Below are positions 43,766-53,672 of a stretch of 64,000 nucleotides of DNA, one piece after another. The first letter of the stretch is position 1; each line of letters begins with the position of its first letter. The stretch lies in contig JAJPKR010000061.1 in assembly GCA_021323595.1 (NCBI GenBank), positions 19,364 through 83,363 on the forward strand, given 5' to 3'. Under the pieces are notes generated by a model. That model ran no database searches. It was not told where the DNA came from and saw only the letters and a program-made list of their open reading frames with translations. A program made the translations under genes and the position numbers. The stretch comes from Terriglobia bacterium. Its GTDB lineage: Bacteria; Acidobacteriota; Terriglobia; Terriglobales; SCQP01.

Positions 43766-45952
43766 CTATTGGCCGGAGACGGTGAAGTTCGCGGATTGCG
43801 TCGCCGTCTCCCCGCCGGCTTCCGTCTTGACGACGACCGTGTAGTCTCCAGCCGGAAAACTTGCCAAGGGAAAGGCCGGGCTGAGCACGATCTTGCCCTG
43901 CGGGTCGGGCGCCGGCAATTGGACCGGTATCTGCGCCAGAGTTTGACCCGATTGCAAGAAGGTCATGGTCAGCGTGGGAGTGACTCCTTTGGGCGGATAC
44001 ACGACGAAGTAGAAGGTCAACCGCGCGTTCGGAGACTTCACCAGCGGCTCGCCTAGATTCGGCAGGATCCGCACGCTTTGATAATGCAGCGGATTGTCGG
44101 CGGCGCTCGCGGCTTTGTCGAGCTTGATCACGTTCGCCACGACGGCGATGCTGCTCAGGCGCAACGCAGCGGAATCCGCTCCGATGGTCAGCGGCGTCTG
44201 CTTCACCGTGCCGGCCTTTTTGCCCGGCTCGTACAGCACTCCCTCGAGCTGGTATTGTCCCGGCGCCAATTGGAGCGTGCGCTCGAAAAGAAAGTTCTGC
44301 TTCAGGGCGGAAGCGGGCAAGGTCAGCGGCAGATCCTGACTGAATTTTCCCACCTGCTGGCCCTGAGCGTTCTTGATCAAAGCCAGAACGCTAAAGTGCT
44401 CGGCCACCTTGCCGCCCGCGGCAGGGGCGGCGGCGAAATCACCCAGGGGCACCTGCATCAGAATCTCGACCGTCTGCAGGCTGGGATTCGCCGGGAAGAC
44501 CAACGCCGATTGCCGGAACACCGGCCCGCCGGTACTCGGGCTCGCGGAGTTGGCCAGTTCCAGCATCGGCGCTTCGAACGCCGCCGCGGGCGCCGCGGTC
44601 GCGACCGCGCCGGCTGCCGGGGCGCTGCCGGCGAAGTAACCGGTGCGGGCGCGGACCCGCAGACCGGGGCGGGTGAAGCGAATTTCGACGGTATGGAACT
44701 TGTCATCGAGGCCGCTACTGGGGATCCAAGAAAGCTCGTAGTGATCGTCGATGTCGGCCTCGAGCTCTCGCATCGGCCCTTCCAGGTCGTTGGTGTTGGC
44801 GACAAAAATGCCGCCGGTACTGGCGGCGAGGTCACTCATCAAGTGCTTGCTGTCGTATTGGACATTTTCAGTGGTCTCCGACTCATTCGCTTGCGCCATG
44901 GAGACGGCGCCGACGTTCTGCTCGGTGCGGCTGATGCCAGCAGCGTTGTTCAGATTGCTGGCAATTTCGCCGTTCTCGGTCGCCAGGTTGAGGCCCGCGG
45001 TGTCGATCGCATAAAAACTCACGTTGGCGCGATTGGCGTCGTTGATGACGTCTTTGAACAAGAAGTCGGTATTGGCGTTGACCGGCAGCCACTCCGTGAA
45101 ATAGAGGATCGCCTTGCGGCCGGGCAGACGCGCGAGCGCATGCACGATGCCGAGAAAATCGTTCATGGTCGAGCGGCTCGCGTCGGTGGTCTCGCCGCTG
45201 GCGGCGAACGCCTCCGATTGGGCTACCATGCGAGCCATAATGGCTTCGGCCAAGGTCGCGGCCGCAGTGGTGGAGGGTCCGGCCGTACCCGGGCCCGAAC
45301 CTGTGGCTCCCACCGACGCCTCCGCCTGCTGCTGCAACTGAGTCGCCTGCTGCTCGAGTTGATTCGCCGTCTGCGTGAGATCGCGAAATTGGCGCGAGCT
45401 GCCGTTGGTAGCGACGTTGATGGCCCGCAGCAGAGCCGCTTTGTCGGTGGTGAAGGTCTGGAGGGGATACGAAAGTTGATCGAACCGGTAGACCGCGGCA
45501 TAGTCGCGCGGCCCCATGTCTTTTTTCACCCAGGTCTCGGCGGCTTGGCGCGCCAGCACCGTCCCGCTGGCATCCATATTGTGATCGAAGACGATGGCGA
45601 CCATGTTGAATCCGGGCAGGGTGGAGGGCGCGATCGAGCCGGCGCCGATCGTCGCCAGATCCGCCGCCGTCAAGTGAACCGATCGCGAGACAAGAGCGAA
45701 GCTCTTGATCTTTTGCGGCACGCCGTTGTCAAGAATTTCGACCTCGCTCGGGGTGAGGTCCTTCACGACGCGGCCGTGCTTATCGGTGACGACCATGTCG
45801 TACAGCACCTCGCCGGCGGTCGCGGTGATGACGGTTTGCGGCGTTTGTTGCGCCCGCAACAGACCGGGGAGCAAGAGGCTTGAAGCCGCCAGGGCGATTG
45901 GGGCCAAGGCGGCGGCGAGCCGGTCAATAAGAATAGAGCGACGTGGATTCAT
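43766..45952 (-). CDS. Secreted VWFA-domain protein of the acidobacterial type
   Basis: 728 residues from ATG 45952. Signal peptide (LAPIALAASSLLLPGLLRA), a short N-terminal beta domain (LYDMVVTDKHGRVVKDL), then a von Willebrand A-like domain (about 100-400) with VAIVFDHNMDAS in place of a canonical DxSxS metal site, and beta-rich C-terminal domains. It matches the VWFA-related family described for Acidobacteria. Last gene of the TonB-TPR-TPR-VWFA unit, 14 bases after the second TPR gene. Adhesion or complex assembly at the cell surface is plausible, not shown. Confidence 0.85.
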   Translation of the reverse strand: MNPRRSILIDRLAAALAPIALAASSLLLPGLLRAQQTPQTVITATAGEVLYDMVVTDKHGRVVKDLTPSEVEILDNGVPQKIKSFALVSRSVHLTAADLATIGAGSIAPSTLPGFNMVAIVFDHNMDASGTVLARQAAETWVKKDMGPRDYAAVYRFDQLSYPLQTFTTDKAALLRAINVATNGSSRQFRDLTQTANQLEQQATQLQQQAEASVGATGSGPGTAGPSTTAAATLAEAIMARMVAQSEAFAASGETTDASRSTMNDFLGIVHALARLPGRKAILYFTEWLPVNANTDFLFKDVINDANRANVSFYAIDTAGLNLATENGEIASNLNNAAGISRTEQNVGAVSMAQANESETTENVQYDSKHLMSDLAASTGGIFVANTNDLEGPMRELEADIDDHYELSWIPSSGLDDKFHTVEIRFTRPGLRVRARTGYFAGSAPAAGAVATAAPAAAFEAPMLELANSASPSTGGPVFRQSALVFPANPSLQTVEILMQVPLGDFAAAPAAGGKVAEHFSVLALIKNAQGQQVGKFSQDLPLTLPASALKQNFLFERTLQLAPGQYQLEGVLYEPGKKAGTVKQTPLTIGADSAALRLSSIAVVANVIKLDKAASAADNPLHYQSVRILPNLGEPLVKSPNARLTFYFVVYPPKGVTPTLTMTFLQSGQTLAQIPVQLPAPDPQGKIVLSPAFPLASFPAGDYTVVVKTEAGGETATQSANFTVSGQ

Positions 45953-45966
45953 GGAAGCCTCGGCAA

Positions 45967-47178
45967 TCATTTCTTGGGTGGCAGGAATAAGGAACTGGGC
46001 AGGACGCCCTTGTACAGCATGGAGTCTTCGATCGGTTTGAGCTTCAGAAAGGCCTGTTGCTCGCGTTGGGCGTCGGCGCGGCGATGATCTCTGATGTAGG
46101 CCTGCGCCAGCGCATAGCGAATTTCGCTGCTTTCGGGATTCAGATCGCGGGCCGTCTCCAGTTCCTTGGTGCCCTCCGCCAAATTTCCGGAGAGCACCAG
46201 GCATTGGCCCAGCAAATAATGCGCGGCACCGAGCTGCGGCGCCATGGTTACGGCCTCGCGCGCGGTTGGCACGCAGGCGGCGGGATGGCCTTGCGTCATC
46301 GCCATGCCCGCCAGTTGCAGCCGCGCCAAGACGTTGGTCGGATCCAGCGCGATCTCTTCGTGAAACATGGCCGCCGCCTGCGGCAAACGACCCATCGAAG
46401 CCAGCCAGATGCCGTATGCGTAATGCACCCAGCGATCCTTAGGATTCTTTTCGACCACGGCGGCGAAGTCCTTGCCGGCCGCCTCATTGTTCCGCGCCGC
46501 CGCTTGCCATTCCGCCTCGCCCAGCGCGCGCGCCAGAGTGAGTTGTCTCGCGCTCAGGATTTGGGCGGCCTGGTCAGGAAGCACCGGCATCTGCAAGGCG
46601 TCCAGGCCGAGCGCGAATTTGACGGGATCGGAGGGATGATCTTCCATGGCGAAGCTGGCGAGCAGCAGGTACGCCGGTTCGAAGTGTCCTGCCGCCATCA
46701 GCAGCAGCGCCTGGTGATACCGGGCGGCGTCGGCCAACTCCGGGTTCTTGGGAAAGCCCAGCGCGCGGCCTTTCACGATATGCTCCAGCGCGAGGCCGAA
46801 GTTGCGCGACTCGTAGTCGCAGAGCCCGAGCATGACCCAGGCCGCGCCGGCCTTGGGATCGAGTTGCGTCAGGTGGGCGAAGGCGGAGCCGGCCGGGTCG
46901 TATTGGTGGGCTTCGTAGAATAGCGAGCCGAGGTCCCACCATCCCTCGCGCCAACTTGGGTGATCGGAGAGCCCCTGCTGAAATAGCTCGATGGCGCGAA
47001 CCGAGTCGTTTTTCGCCAGCGCCGCTTGGGCGGCCGCAAGGTAGTCGGCGACGGGCCTCGCCGCTCGCGAAGGGTTTTGGGCGCGGAGACCAAGACTCAG
47101 CGCGAGCAGCAAGCCGGCAAGGGCCGCTTTCACGGCGGATCGGACGGCTCCTGGCCTCTTGGAGGTGATCGCCATCAT
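45967..47178 (-). CDS. Exported TPR-repeat protein (second of pair)
   Basis: 403 residues. Signal peptide (VKAALAGLLLALSLGLRA) followed by TPR-like helical pairs along the whole length, for example ALAKNDSVRAIELFQQGL and AHYLLGQCLVLSGNLAEG. Starts 4 bases after the preceding TPR gene, with two adjacent ATGs (47178 and 47175) and no ribosome site, so translation is probably coupled. Third gene of the TonB unit. Likely a periplasmic scaffold; ligand unknown. Confidence 0.85.
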   Translation of the reverse strand: MMAITSKRPGAVRSAVKAALAGLLLALSLGLRAQNPSRAARPVADYLAAAQAALAKNDSVRAIELFQQGLSDHPSWREGWWDLGSLFYEAHQYDPAGSAFAHLTQLDPKAGAAWVMLGLCDYESRNFGLALEHIVKGRALGFPKNPELADAARYHQALLLMAAGHFEPAYLLLASFAMEDHPSDPVKFALGLDALQMPVLPDQAAQILSARQLTLARALGEAEWQAAARNNEAAGKDFAAVVEKNPKDRWVHYAYGIWLASMGRLPQAAAMFHEEIALDPTNVLARLQLAGMAMTQGHPAACVPTAREAVTMAPQLGAAHYLLGQCLVLSGNLAEGTKELETARDLNPESSEIRYALAQAYIRDHRRADAQREQQAFLKLKPIEDSMLYKGVLPSSLFLPPKK

Positions 47179-47182
47179 GGGA

Positions 47183-48451
47183 TTAACGATGGCTGGCGGT
47201 TGCGCCCGGCAGCGGCGTGGCTCGGTCCTTCAGAAGCTTGGCCGTGGTCGCCGCTTGCGCCTGCGTGTTCAATTCTCGCACCAGCGCCGCTTCGCGCCGC
47301 CCCGCCGCCGGCATTTTCAAGCGGTAATAGACCTGCCCGAGCATGACGTGCGCCTCAACGGATTTCGGATCCTCACGCACGGCCCGCTCCAGGCGGCGGC
47401 GGGCGTCCACGAGATCGTTGCGCTGGTAAGCGACGACGGCGAGCTGGAAGTTCGGCGGCCACGCATCCGGCCGCAATTGCTCGGCCCGACGCAAAAAGGA
47501 CGCCGCCGCCGCAAGGTCGTTGCGCTGGCGTTCCAGGTAGCCGAGGTAGAAATTGGTCTCGTAATTGTTGGGATCGAGCGCGTATTCCGCCCGAAACGCA
47601 GCCAGGGCGGGCGCGGTTTCTCCGGCGAAGAGACAGGCCATGCCAAGGTGCAAATTGGCGCCGGCCAACTTCGGGTCGAGCTGCAGAGCCGCTTGAAATT
47701 CGCGGATGGCATTGGAAAAGTCACGGCGCTCGAAGTAGGCTTCGCCCAGCATCATATGCACTTGCGGGGTATCGCCCTGCCGCATGATGTGGTCGATCAG
47801 CCGTTCGCCTTCCGTCAGGTCGCCGTGGCGAATGTAAGCGGTGCCGAGCACGTAATCGAGCGCCACGCCCGCGCCGGCCGGCAGCTCGGCGGCTTGCCGC
47901 AGCGAGAGCGAACCTGCGAGCGGCGCCGCCGTTTCGATGGCCTTCTCGTTTTCGCCCAAGCGCAGGTAGCAATCGGCGAGCAGCAGGCCCGCGCGAAAAT
48001 TGCCGGGCTGGAGGGATCGGAATTTGGCGAGGTCGCCGGCCGCCGCTTGCCACTGCTCGGTCTTGTACTCGGCCATCGCCAAGTTGAAGCGCGCCGCAGG
48101 CTGCTGCTCGCTTTGGGCGAGCGCCTTGCGGTACGCGGCAATCGCCGCTTGGTACTGCCCCTGTTTCGCCAGGCACACGCCTAAGTTGGTCCAGACCGAC
48201 GCCAGATCGGGCGCGGTGGCCAGGGCGGCGCGATATTCGGCGATCGCGGCGGCGCAGTCGCCGGCCTGCTGCAAACGCAGGCCCGATTGAGCGTGGGCGA
48301 GTGCCGGCTCCTCTTGCGCTACGGCGACGCCACCCATGCAAATCGCCAGGGCGGGAATGAGAACTGCGGCACGAAGCAACTTGGCTGGATTATAGCCTGC
48401 TTGCGCCGCGCATAAAAGGCGGGCCGACACAGTTTCGGCGCCGGCCCTCAC
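47183..48451 (-). CDS. Exported TPR-repeat protein (first of pair)
   Basis: 422 residues if it starts at GTG 48451, 7 bases after the TonB receptor stop; internal GTGs are alternatives. Signal peptide (AAVLIPALAICMGGVAVA) then about ten TPR units with clear spacing (SVWTNLGVCLAKQGQYQAAI, AGANLHLGMACLFAGET, NFYLGYLERQRNDLAAA). Second gene of the TonB-TPR-TPR-VWFA unit; it may serve the receptor as a periplasmic partner, as SusD-type proteins do outside, but this is only an analogy. Confidence 0.83.
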   Translation of the reverse strand: MRAGAETVSARLLCAAQAGYNPAKLLRAAVLIPALAICMGGVAVAQEEPALAHAQSGLRLQQAGDCAAAIAEYRAALATAPDLASVWTNLGVCLAKQGQYQAAIAAYRKALAQSEQQPAARFNLAMAEYKTEQWQAAAGDLAKFRSLQPGNFRAGLLLADCYLRLGENEKAIETAAPLAGSLSLRQAAELPAGAGVALDYVLGTAYIRHGDLTEGERLIDHIMRQGDTPQVHMMLGEAYFERRDFSNAIREFQAALQLDPKLAGANLHLGMACLFAGETAPALAAFRAEYALDPNNYETNFYLGYLERQRNDLAAAASFLRRAEQLRPDAWPPNFQLAVVAYQRNDLVDARRRLERAVREDPKSVEAHVMLGQVYYRLKMPAAGRREAALVRELNTQAQAATTAKLLKDRATPLPGATASHR

Positions 48452-48458
48452 GATTCGA

Positions 48459-51400
48459 TCAGAAGAAGAACTTCACCGCAATCTGCACGATGCGATGGCC
48501 GAACTTCTGATTGGAAACTCCCGCGGCCTTGATCGTGCCTGGCACTCCCGCGGGATTCAGCACCACCGTGCTCCCGTTGCAAACGCTACCCACGCCCGCC
48601 AGACCATTACAGGCGGTCTGACCCCACGCTTCCTGGAATGTACCGCCGGCGCCATTATTGGCATTCGGATCGTTGGCCGCGACGCTGTTGAAGTTGATTT
48701 GCAGCGCCGGGTCAGTGCCGTTGGGCAGGAAGCCCCAGAGCGGGTGGTTGTCGAAGTTGAACGTCTCGAAGCGCAGTTGCAAGTGCCGGTTCTCGTTCTT
48801 GCCGATCTGGAAGTTTTTCATCAGGGTCAGATCGGTGTTGTTATACCAGGGTCCGTGAATGTACGGCATCTCGTACATGCCGTTCCTCCCCGGCGACGGC
48901 GCTTGGAAGCAAGAGGCGTTGAAATACTCATGCGGCCCCAGGTTCGCGGTGGGATTGCAGACCAGCAGCGGCCGCGCCGGATCGTCGGGGGTGCCGTTGA
49001 TCAAATCGCCCGTGAGCGAGGCGCCGTTGATGGTGATGTTGCCGACACTGCTGCCCCCGCCGAGGATCATCGGGAAGCCGCTGCGCCATTGGCTGATTCC
49101 GGAAAATTGCCAGCCATTCAAAACGCCGTGAGCGATGGCGTTACTGCCGAACAGGTGCGTACCGAAATTCGGCAGCAGGTAATTGTAGGCCGCGCTGAGG
49201 ACGTGGGTCTGGTCGTAGTCGAGGACGCCGTAGCTGCGTCCCCGGATGTCGAACGGGTTGACCGAGTTGGCGCCGTTGAGCGAGCCTCCTTCGCCGAGGT
49301 TTTTGCTGAACGTGTAGGCGAGGGAGTAGTTGAGGTTGCCGGTTTGCCGCGATGCGGTGACCTGCAGCGAATTGTAGTTCTGCTCCAGAATGTGCGAATA
49401 GGTGAGGATGTTCGCGTACTGGTTATAGGGGCGATGTGCGTTCTCGACCGAGGTGCTGATCTGCGACGGCGTCAGACCCAACAGCGCGCCTTCCGGCACA
49501 TAGTTGGTATCGAAGCCGCCGTTGCCGCTATTGGGCGTGACCTGGTTGTGGCTGGAGTTCCCTACGTACGAGATCTCCATCACCGTCGAATACGGAATTC
49601 GCTGCGAAAGCGTGAGGCTGTAGGAATAGGTGACCGGCACGTGATTGTCATTCGGATCGAGCACGTTGAGGCCCGTCTGAATGTTCTGCGGCGTGATGCT
49701 GTTGTAATCGGACAGCAAGTGGTGGCCGGATCCTTGCGAGTTCCCGTCACTGTAGGACAGGGCAAAGGGCGGGTTGCCGATGGCGCCAAAAAAGACGTTG
49801 CCCTGGTCCCGGTAATAGTTCATGCCGAAGCCACCTCGAATCACGCGCGTACCCTTGCCGCTGATGTCATAGGCGAAGCCGAAACTGGGCGCGGGCAGCA
49901 GCGCGTGCGGCTTATAGATGGACATGGGAAGGCTGGGATCGGAGATGTGGGTGACGACGCCGGTATAGTCACCGACCGGCGCGCTCGGGTTGTACAGCGA
50001 AGGGATGAATGCGGCCAGGCGGCCGAGGGCATCGTACATCCAGCCGTCATGATAGAAGCGCACGCCGTAATTGATCGTGAGGTGCGGCGTGGCCTTCCAG
50101 CTATCCTCGGCGTAGAAGTCGAACTCGTTCTCGCGCATGTGCCCGGTGATGTTCGGCGTCGATTGGCTGAACGAGAACGGCAGGCCCAGCAGCATATCGC
50201 CGAAGTAATTGTCCGTCCCGTAGCCGCCGTCCCAACTGGCAATGCCTTGGCCCCAGCCTTCGCCAAAGGAGGGCTGCCCCATGTCTTGGTTATTCGTCGG
50301 CTGATCGTTCGTGAGGTGTTCGAAGTAAGCGCCGAAGCGGAGCAGGTGGGTCCCGACGTTCCAGGAAAAATTGTCGGTAAACGTGTTGGTCCACTTGTCG
50401 GCGAACATGATCGGGGCAAAGCCGCCGCCCGTGACCAACGCGCCACCATTGCCCCAATCGGTGAAGGTAGGCGTCGTGTCCTCGCCTGACTGGAAGACCC
50501 CTTTATAGGGATAATTGAGCGCCGTGCGGGAAACCGCGTTGGGGTTGGCGAAATGATTCGGCAGATCGAGCCGCGTGATCGCGGCCGTCATTTCGTTGGT
50601 CATCGTGGGGCTGAGCACGTTGGTAAGGCTGAGCGACAGCGAGTTCGAAAAATTCGAGCCCACTACGTCCCCCGGATACGGCACGGTGGAGCCGCCCCAC
50701 CACAGGCCGTAGGGCTGCGGCTGCGTCTCGGTTTCGTGGTCCCACCGGGCGTAAAACTTGGTGTTTTGGGTGAAGTTGTAGTCGATGCGGATCAACGTCT
50801 GCTGGCGGTTGTTCTGCGCGATCACGTCGCTGAGGTAGTTATAGCCACCCGTGGTCGCGGGGTTGGCGTTGGGCGCGGGGAGCTGGCCCAAAAGAATCTT
50901 GCCGGCAGGGTCGATCTTCGTCGGATCAATGGTCCCGGGGCCGAGACAGCCGTACGCGCTGGTATCCTTCGAGCACGCCTCGGTGGCTAAACTCTGATCG
51001 ACGCCGGTCACGTCGCCGCTCAAATCCCCAGAAAGTGTTCCGGGCGTGGGGACGAAGGCGCGGTGCAGACCTTGATCCACGCCTTGGCGCATCCACTCGA
51101 ACTCGCCGAAGAAGAACGCCTTGTCGCGGTTGTGGTTGAAATTGGTGCCGGGAATCAGGATCGGACCGCCGATGTTGAAACCGGGATAAGAGAAATTGCT
51201 CTGCGGCCGCGCGGTACCGGTGGCATTGTTCTGCCAATCGTTGGCGTTCAAATGGTAATTGCGGATCTGATCGTAAAGCTCGCCATGAAACTGCGAGGTG
51301 CCGGTCTTGTCGGCGATCTGGATCACGACCGGACCCTTGTTGGTGTCGGAGGTGAAGTTGGAGGTCTGGACGGTGATTTCCGAGATGGCGTCCACGTTGG

Positions 51401-52100
51401 GCGTCACCGAGGAACCGCAGTTGCAGCCCGGATCGATGGTGTCGGCGCCATCGCTGACGATCGCCAGCGCGTCGTTGCGCGTGCCATTGACCTGGAAGCT
51501 GCCGACGCCGGTGCCGAAGCTTGTCTGCTCGCCGGTGTAGGAGGGCCCCCCCGGCATGCCGCCCGGCGTGTAGGTGACGCCGGGGATGATCGAAAGCAAT
51601 TGAATGGCGTTCCGGCCGACGATGGCCAGGTTTTGGATCTCTTTCGCCTGGATGGTGTCGGCCTTGGTACCCGTGTCCACCGGGATGATATTGGCGGCGT
51701 TGGCGGAGACTTCCACGGTGGTCTGGGTGGCGCCGGGCTTGAGCACAATTCCGGTGAGCGAAATGACGTCGGCGGGGTGCAACACAATGCCCGCGCGCTG
51801 GTAGGAGTTGAAGCCGGCGTGAACCACCTTCACCGTGTAGGTTCCCGGCGGAACCGCGGTGAAGCTGAAGACTCCGTCGCGATTGGTCTGGGTCGTGCGC
51901 GTATCGCCGGTGGCGGAGTTTGTCAGCGTGACTGACGCCGCCGGCACCACGGCGCCGCTGGAATCCTGCACGGTCGCCGAGATGGTGCCGTTGGAACCTT
52001 GCGCTGCGGCCGGCGCCGGCGCGAACAGCAGGACGGCACCGCAAACGAGGACGAGGATGAGGAACTGCAACAGACGGGGAGAACGATTGTTGCCCATCAT
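48459..52100 (-). CDS. TonB-dependent receptor with carboxypeptidase regulatory-like domain (operon leader)
   Basis: 1213 residues from ATG 52100 (GGAG 8 bases upstream). Signal peptide (LQFLILVLVCGAVLLFAPA), carboxypeptidase-regulatory-like domain (about 35-115) with TQTNRDGVFSFTAVPPGTY, plug (about 120-240), and a very long barrel ending VQIAVKFFF. First gene of a four-gene unit with two TPR proteins and a VWFA protein, and divergent from a XylR-type regulator with which it shares a 259-base control region. Substrate may be a carbohydrate, inferred from the regulator type only. Confidence 0.9.
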   Translation of the reverse strand: MMGNNRSPRLLQFLILVLVCGAVLLFAPAPAAAQGSNGTISATVQDSSGAVVPAASVTLTNSATGDTRTTQTNRDGVFSFTAVPPGTYTVKVVHAGFNSYQRAGIVLHPADVISLTGIVLKPGATQTTVEVSANAANIIPVDTGTKADTIQAKEIQNLAIVGRNAIQLLSIIPGVTYTPGGMPGGPSYTGEQTSFGTGVGSFQVNGTRNDALAIVSDGADTIDPGCNCGSSVTPNVDAISEITVQTSNFTSDTNKGPVVIQIADKTGTSQFHGELYDQIRNYHLNANDWQNNATGTARPQSNFSYPGFNIGGPILIPGTNFNHNRDKAFFFGEFEWMRQGVDQGLHRAFVPTPGTLSGDLSGDVTGVDQSLATEACSKDTSAYGCLGPGTIDPTKIDPAGKILLGQLPAPNANPATTGGYNYLSDVIAQNNRQQTLIRIDYNFTQNTKFYARWDHETETQPQPYGLWWGGSTVPYPGDVVGSNFSNSLSLSLTNVLSPTMTNEMTAAITRLDLPNHFANPNAVSRTALNYPYKGVFQSGEDTTPTFTDWGNGGALVTGGGFAPIMFADKWTNTFTDNFSWNVGTHLLRFGAYFEHLTNDQPTNNQDMGQPSFGEGWGQGIASWDGGYGTDNYFGDMLLGLPFSFSQSTPNITGHMRENEFDFYAEDSWKATPHLTINYGVRFYHDGWMYDALGRLAAFIPSLYNPSAPVGDYTGVVTHISDPSLPMSIYKPHALLPAPSFGFAYDISGKGTRVIRGGFGMNYYRDQGNVFFGAIGNPPFALSYSDGNSQGSGHHLLSDYNSITPQNIQTGLNVLDPNDNHVPVTYSYSLTLSQRIPYSTVMEISYVGNSSHNQVTPNSGNGGFDTNYVPEGALLGLTPSQISTSVENAHRPYNQYANILTYSHILEQNYNSLQVTASRQTGNLNYSLAYTFSKNLGEGGSLNGANSVNPFDIRGRSYGVLDYDQTHVLSAAYNYLLPNFGTHLFGSNAIAHGVLNGWQFSGISQWRSGFPMILGGGSSVGNITINGASLTGDLINGTPDDPARPLLVCNPTANLGPHEYFNASCFQAPSPGRNGMYEMPYIHGPWYNNTDLTLMKNFQIGKNENRHLQLRFETFNFDNHPLWGFLPNGTDPALQINFNSVAANDPNANNGAGGTFQEAWGQTACNGLAGVGSVCNGSTVVLNPAGVPGTIKAAGVSNQKFGHRIVQIAVKFFF

Positions 52101-52215
52101 GAAGAACGCTCCACGCCGGAAGGTCTTCACTCCGAGACCGGCGCTCCGGGTTCGCCGGTCCACACCACTTGAGCCCGGGCACGAGCCTCTCCGCCTCATG
52201 CCTCGAACCACCGGT

Positions 52216-52244
52216 ATTGTTTTGTGCTCCCGTACGAATGTCCA
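52216..52244 (-). promoter_or_regulatory. Candidate promoter of the TonB-TPR-TPR-VWFA unit
   Basis: On the - strand TGGACA (52244-52239) and AACAAT (52221-52216) are spaced 17 bases. The start would be near 52209, leaving a leader of about 110 bases. The weak -10 suggests a need for an activator. Confidence 0.45.
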
Positions 52245-52249
52245 GTCCC

Positions 52250-52276
52250 CAAAATGCGCCGGGTGGGGACATTTTG
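52250..52276. promoter_or_regulatory. Operator-like inverted repeat in the divergent control region
   Basis: CAAAATG (52250-52256) and CATTTTG (52270-52276) are perfect inverted arms with 13 bases between, centres 20 bases apart (two helical turns). It lies directly upstream of the receptor -35 and just upstream of a TATAGT (52289-52294) facing the regulator gene, the expected position for an AraC-type activator that also controls itself. Confidence 0.5.
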
Positions 52277-52359
52277 CGTCAGTGGAGTTATAGTGGGGAT
52301 CGCCTGGGGAGCTCCGGTCGAGTCAGTCCACGGCGCGTAAGCTGCCCAGCCGGGGCGAA

Positions 52360-53604
52360 ATGATTGATTTGACAACGGCCACGGCGACACCGACGCAACG
52401 GCCGGAAGCGGCCAGCCGGCCGCGCGGAACGCCACAGGTGGCGCTGCTGGTAGAGACTTCGACCGAGTTCGGACGCGGTTTGCTGCGGGGCATTCTGCGC
52501 TATTCCCGGCTCCATGGCCCGTGGTCGCTGCTGGTCGCGCCCGGCCACCTGGGCTCGGCGCTGGCGCAGTTGGGCCGGTGGCGTGCCGACGGCATCGTCG
52601 CCCGCCTGCAATCGGCCGATCTGCGCCAGGTGCTGCGCTCGACGCGCGCGCCCCTCATCGCCTCGACCCTCGATGAAGCGCCCGGGCTGGCGCCGGCCGG
52701 CAATTTGGGAGAGATTCGAACCAACGCGGCGGCGATCGCCCAACAGGCGGCGGAACACTTGATCGAGGCCGGCTTCCGGCGCCTCGCCTTCTGCGGCTTT
52801 CAAGGCAGCGATTGGTCGTTGGCGCGGGAGCACGCGTTTCTGCGCTACGCCGCAGAGCATGGCTATCCTTGCGACCATCACCGCATCGCGCGGGCGGGCT
52901 GGCTGCAAGAGCCCCGCTGGATCAGCACCGCGCAGCATCAGCAGCCTGAGCTGATGCGCTGGCTGCAGGCGCTGCCCAAGCCGGTCGGCTTGATGGCCTG
53001 CAACGACGTCTGCGGCCGCGAGGTGCTGCAGGCCTGCGCCGCCGGGACGTTGCGCGTACCGGACGACGTGGCGGTGGTCGGCGTGGATAACGACGAGATG
53101 ATGTGCGAGCTCTCCTCGCCGGCGCTTTCCAGCGTCGAGCTGGGCACGGAGGCGGCCGGCTACGCCGCCGCCGCGCTGCTGGACCGGCTGATGCGCAAGG
53201 AAGCGGCAGCAGGCGAGCGCATCATTGTCGAGCCGCGGCGGGTGGTGGCGCGCGGCTCGAGCGACGTCATCGCGCTCGAGGACGCGCTGGTCGCCGCGGC
53301 GCTGCGCTTCATGCGCGAGCACGCCAAGGAGCGTTTGGACGTGGGCGACGTCGTGCGCCAACTGGGCGTCTCGCGGCGCACGCTAGAGCGCCGTTTCTTG
53401 GCCGCCCTCGGGCGCGGCATCTCCTCCGAGATCGCCCGCTATCACTTGCAGCGGGCCGAACGCCTGCTGCTCGAAACCAAGTTGCCGACCTACCAGGTGG
53501 CCACCGAGGCGGGCTACGGCAGTGTGAAGTCCCTGCGGCGCGCCTTCCTGCGCTACACCGGCCACACGCCGGAACGCTTCCGGCAAAACGAACGCCGCCG
53601 CTAG
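52360..53604 (+). CDS. XylR-type transcription regulator (LacI-like sensor + AraC HTH)
   Basis: 414 residues. Residues 25-290 form a periplasmic-binding-protein-like sensor of the LacI/XylR type (VALLVETSTEFGRGLLRGI, GLMACNDVCGREVLQA, DDVAVVGVDND); residues 305-410 form an AraC-type double helix-turn-helix (LDVGDVVRQLGVSRRTLERR, YQVATEAGYGSVKSLRRAF). There is no N-terminal LacI HTH. In E. coli XylR this architecture binds xylose and activates transcription; here a sugar effector is inferred. Divergent from the TonB unit, its likely target. Confidence 0.92.
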   Translation: MIDLTTATATPTQRPEAASRPRGTPQVALLVETSTEFGRGLLRGILRYSRLHGPWSLLVAPGHLGSALAQLGRWRADGIVARLQSADLRQVLRSTRAPLIASTLDEAPGLAPAGNLGEIRTNAAAIAQQAAEHLIEAGFRRLAFCGFQGSDWSLAREHAFLRYAAEHGYPCDHHRIARAGWLQEPRWISTAQHQQPELMRWLQALPKPVGLMACNDVCGREVLQACAAGTLRVPDDVAVVGVDNDEMMCELSSPALSSVELGTEAAGYAAAALLDRLMRKEAAAGERIIVEPRRVVARGSSDVIALEDALVAAALRFMREHAKERLDVGDVVRQLGVSRRTLERRFLAALGRGISSEIARYHLQRAERLLLETKLPTYQVATEAGYGSVKSLRRAFLRYTGHTPERFRQNERRR

Positions 53605-53672
53605 GGCGCGGATGTGATGGGCAGTCCAGTTTGCCGTGGCGAACTTTGGTACGCTCGGCTCTCGGTCAGGGC

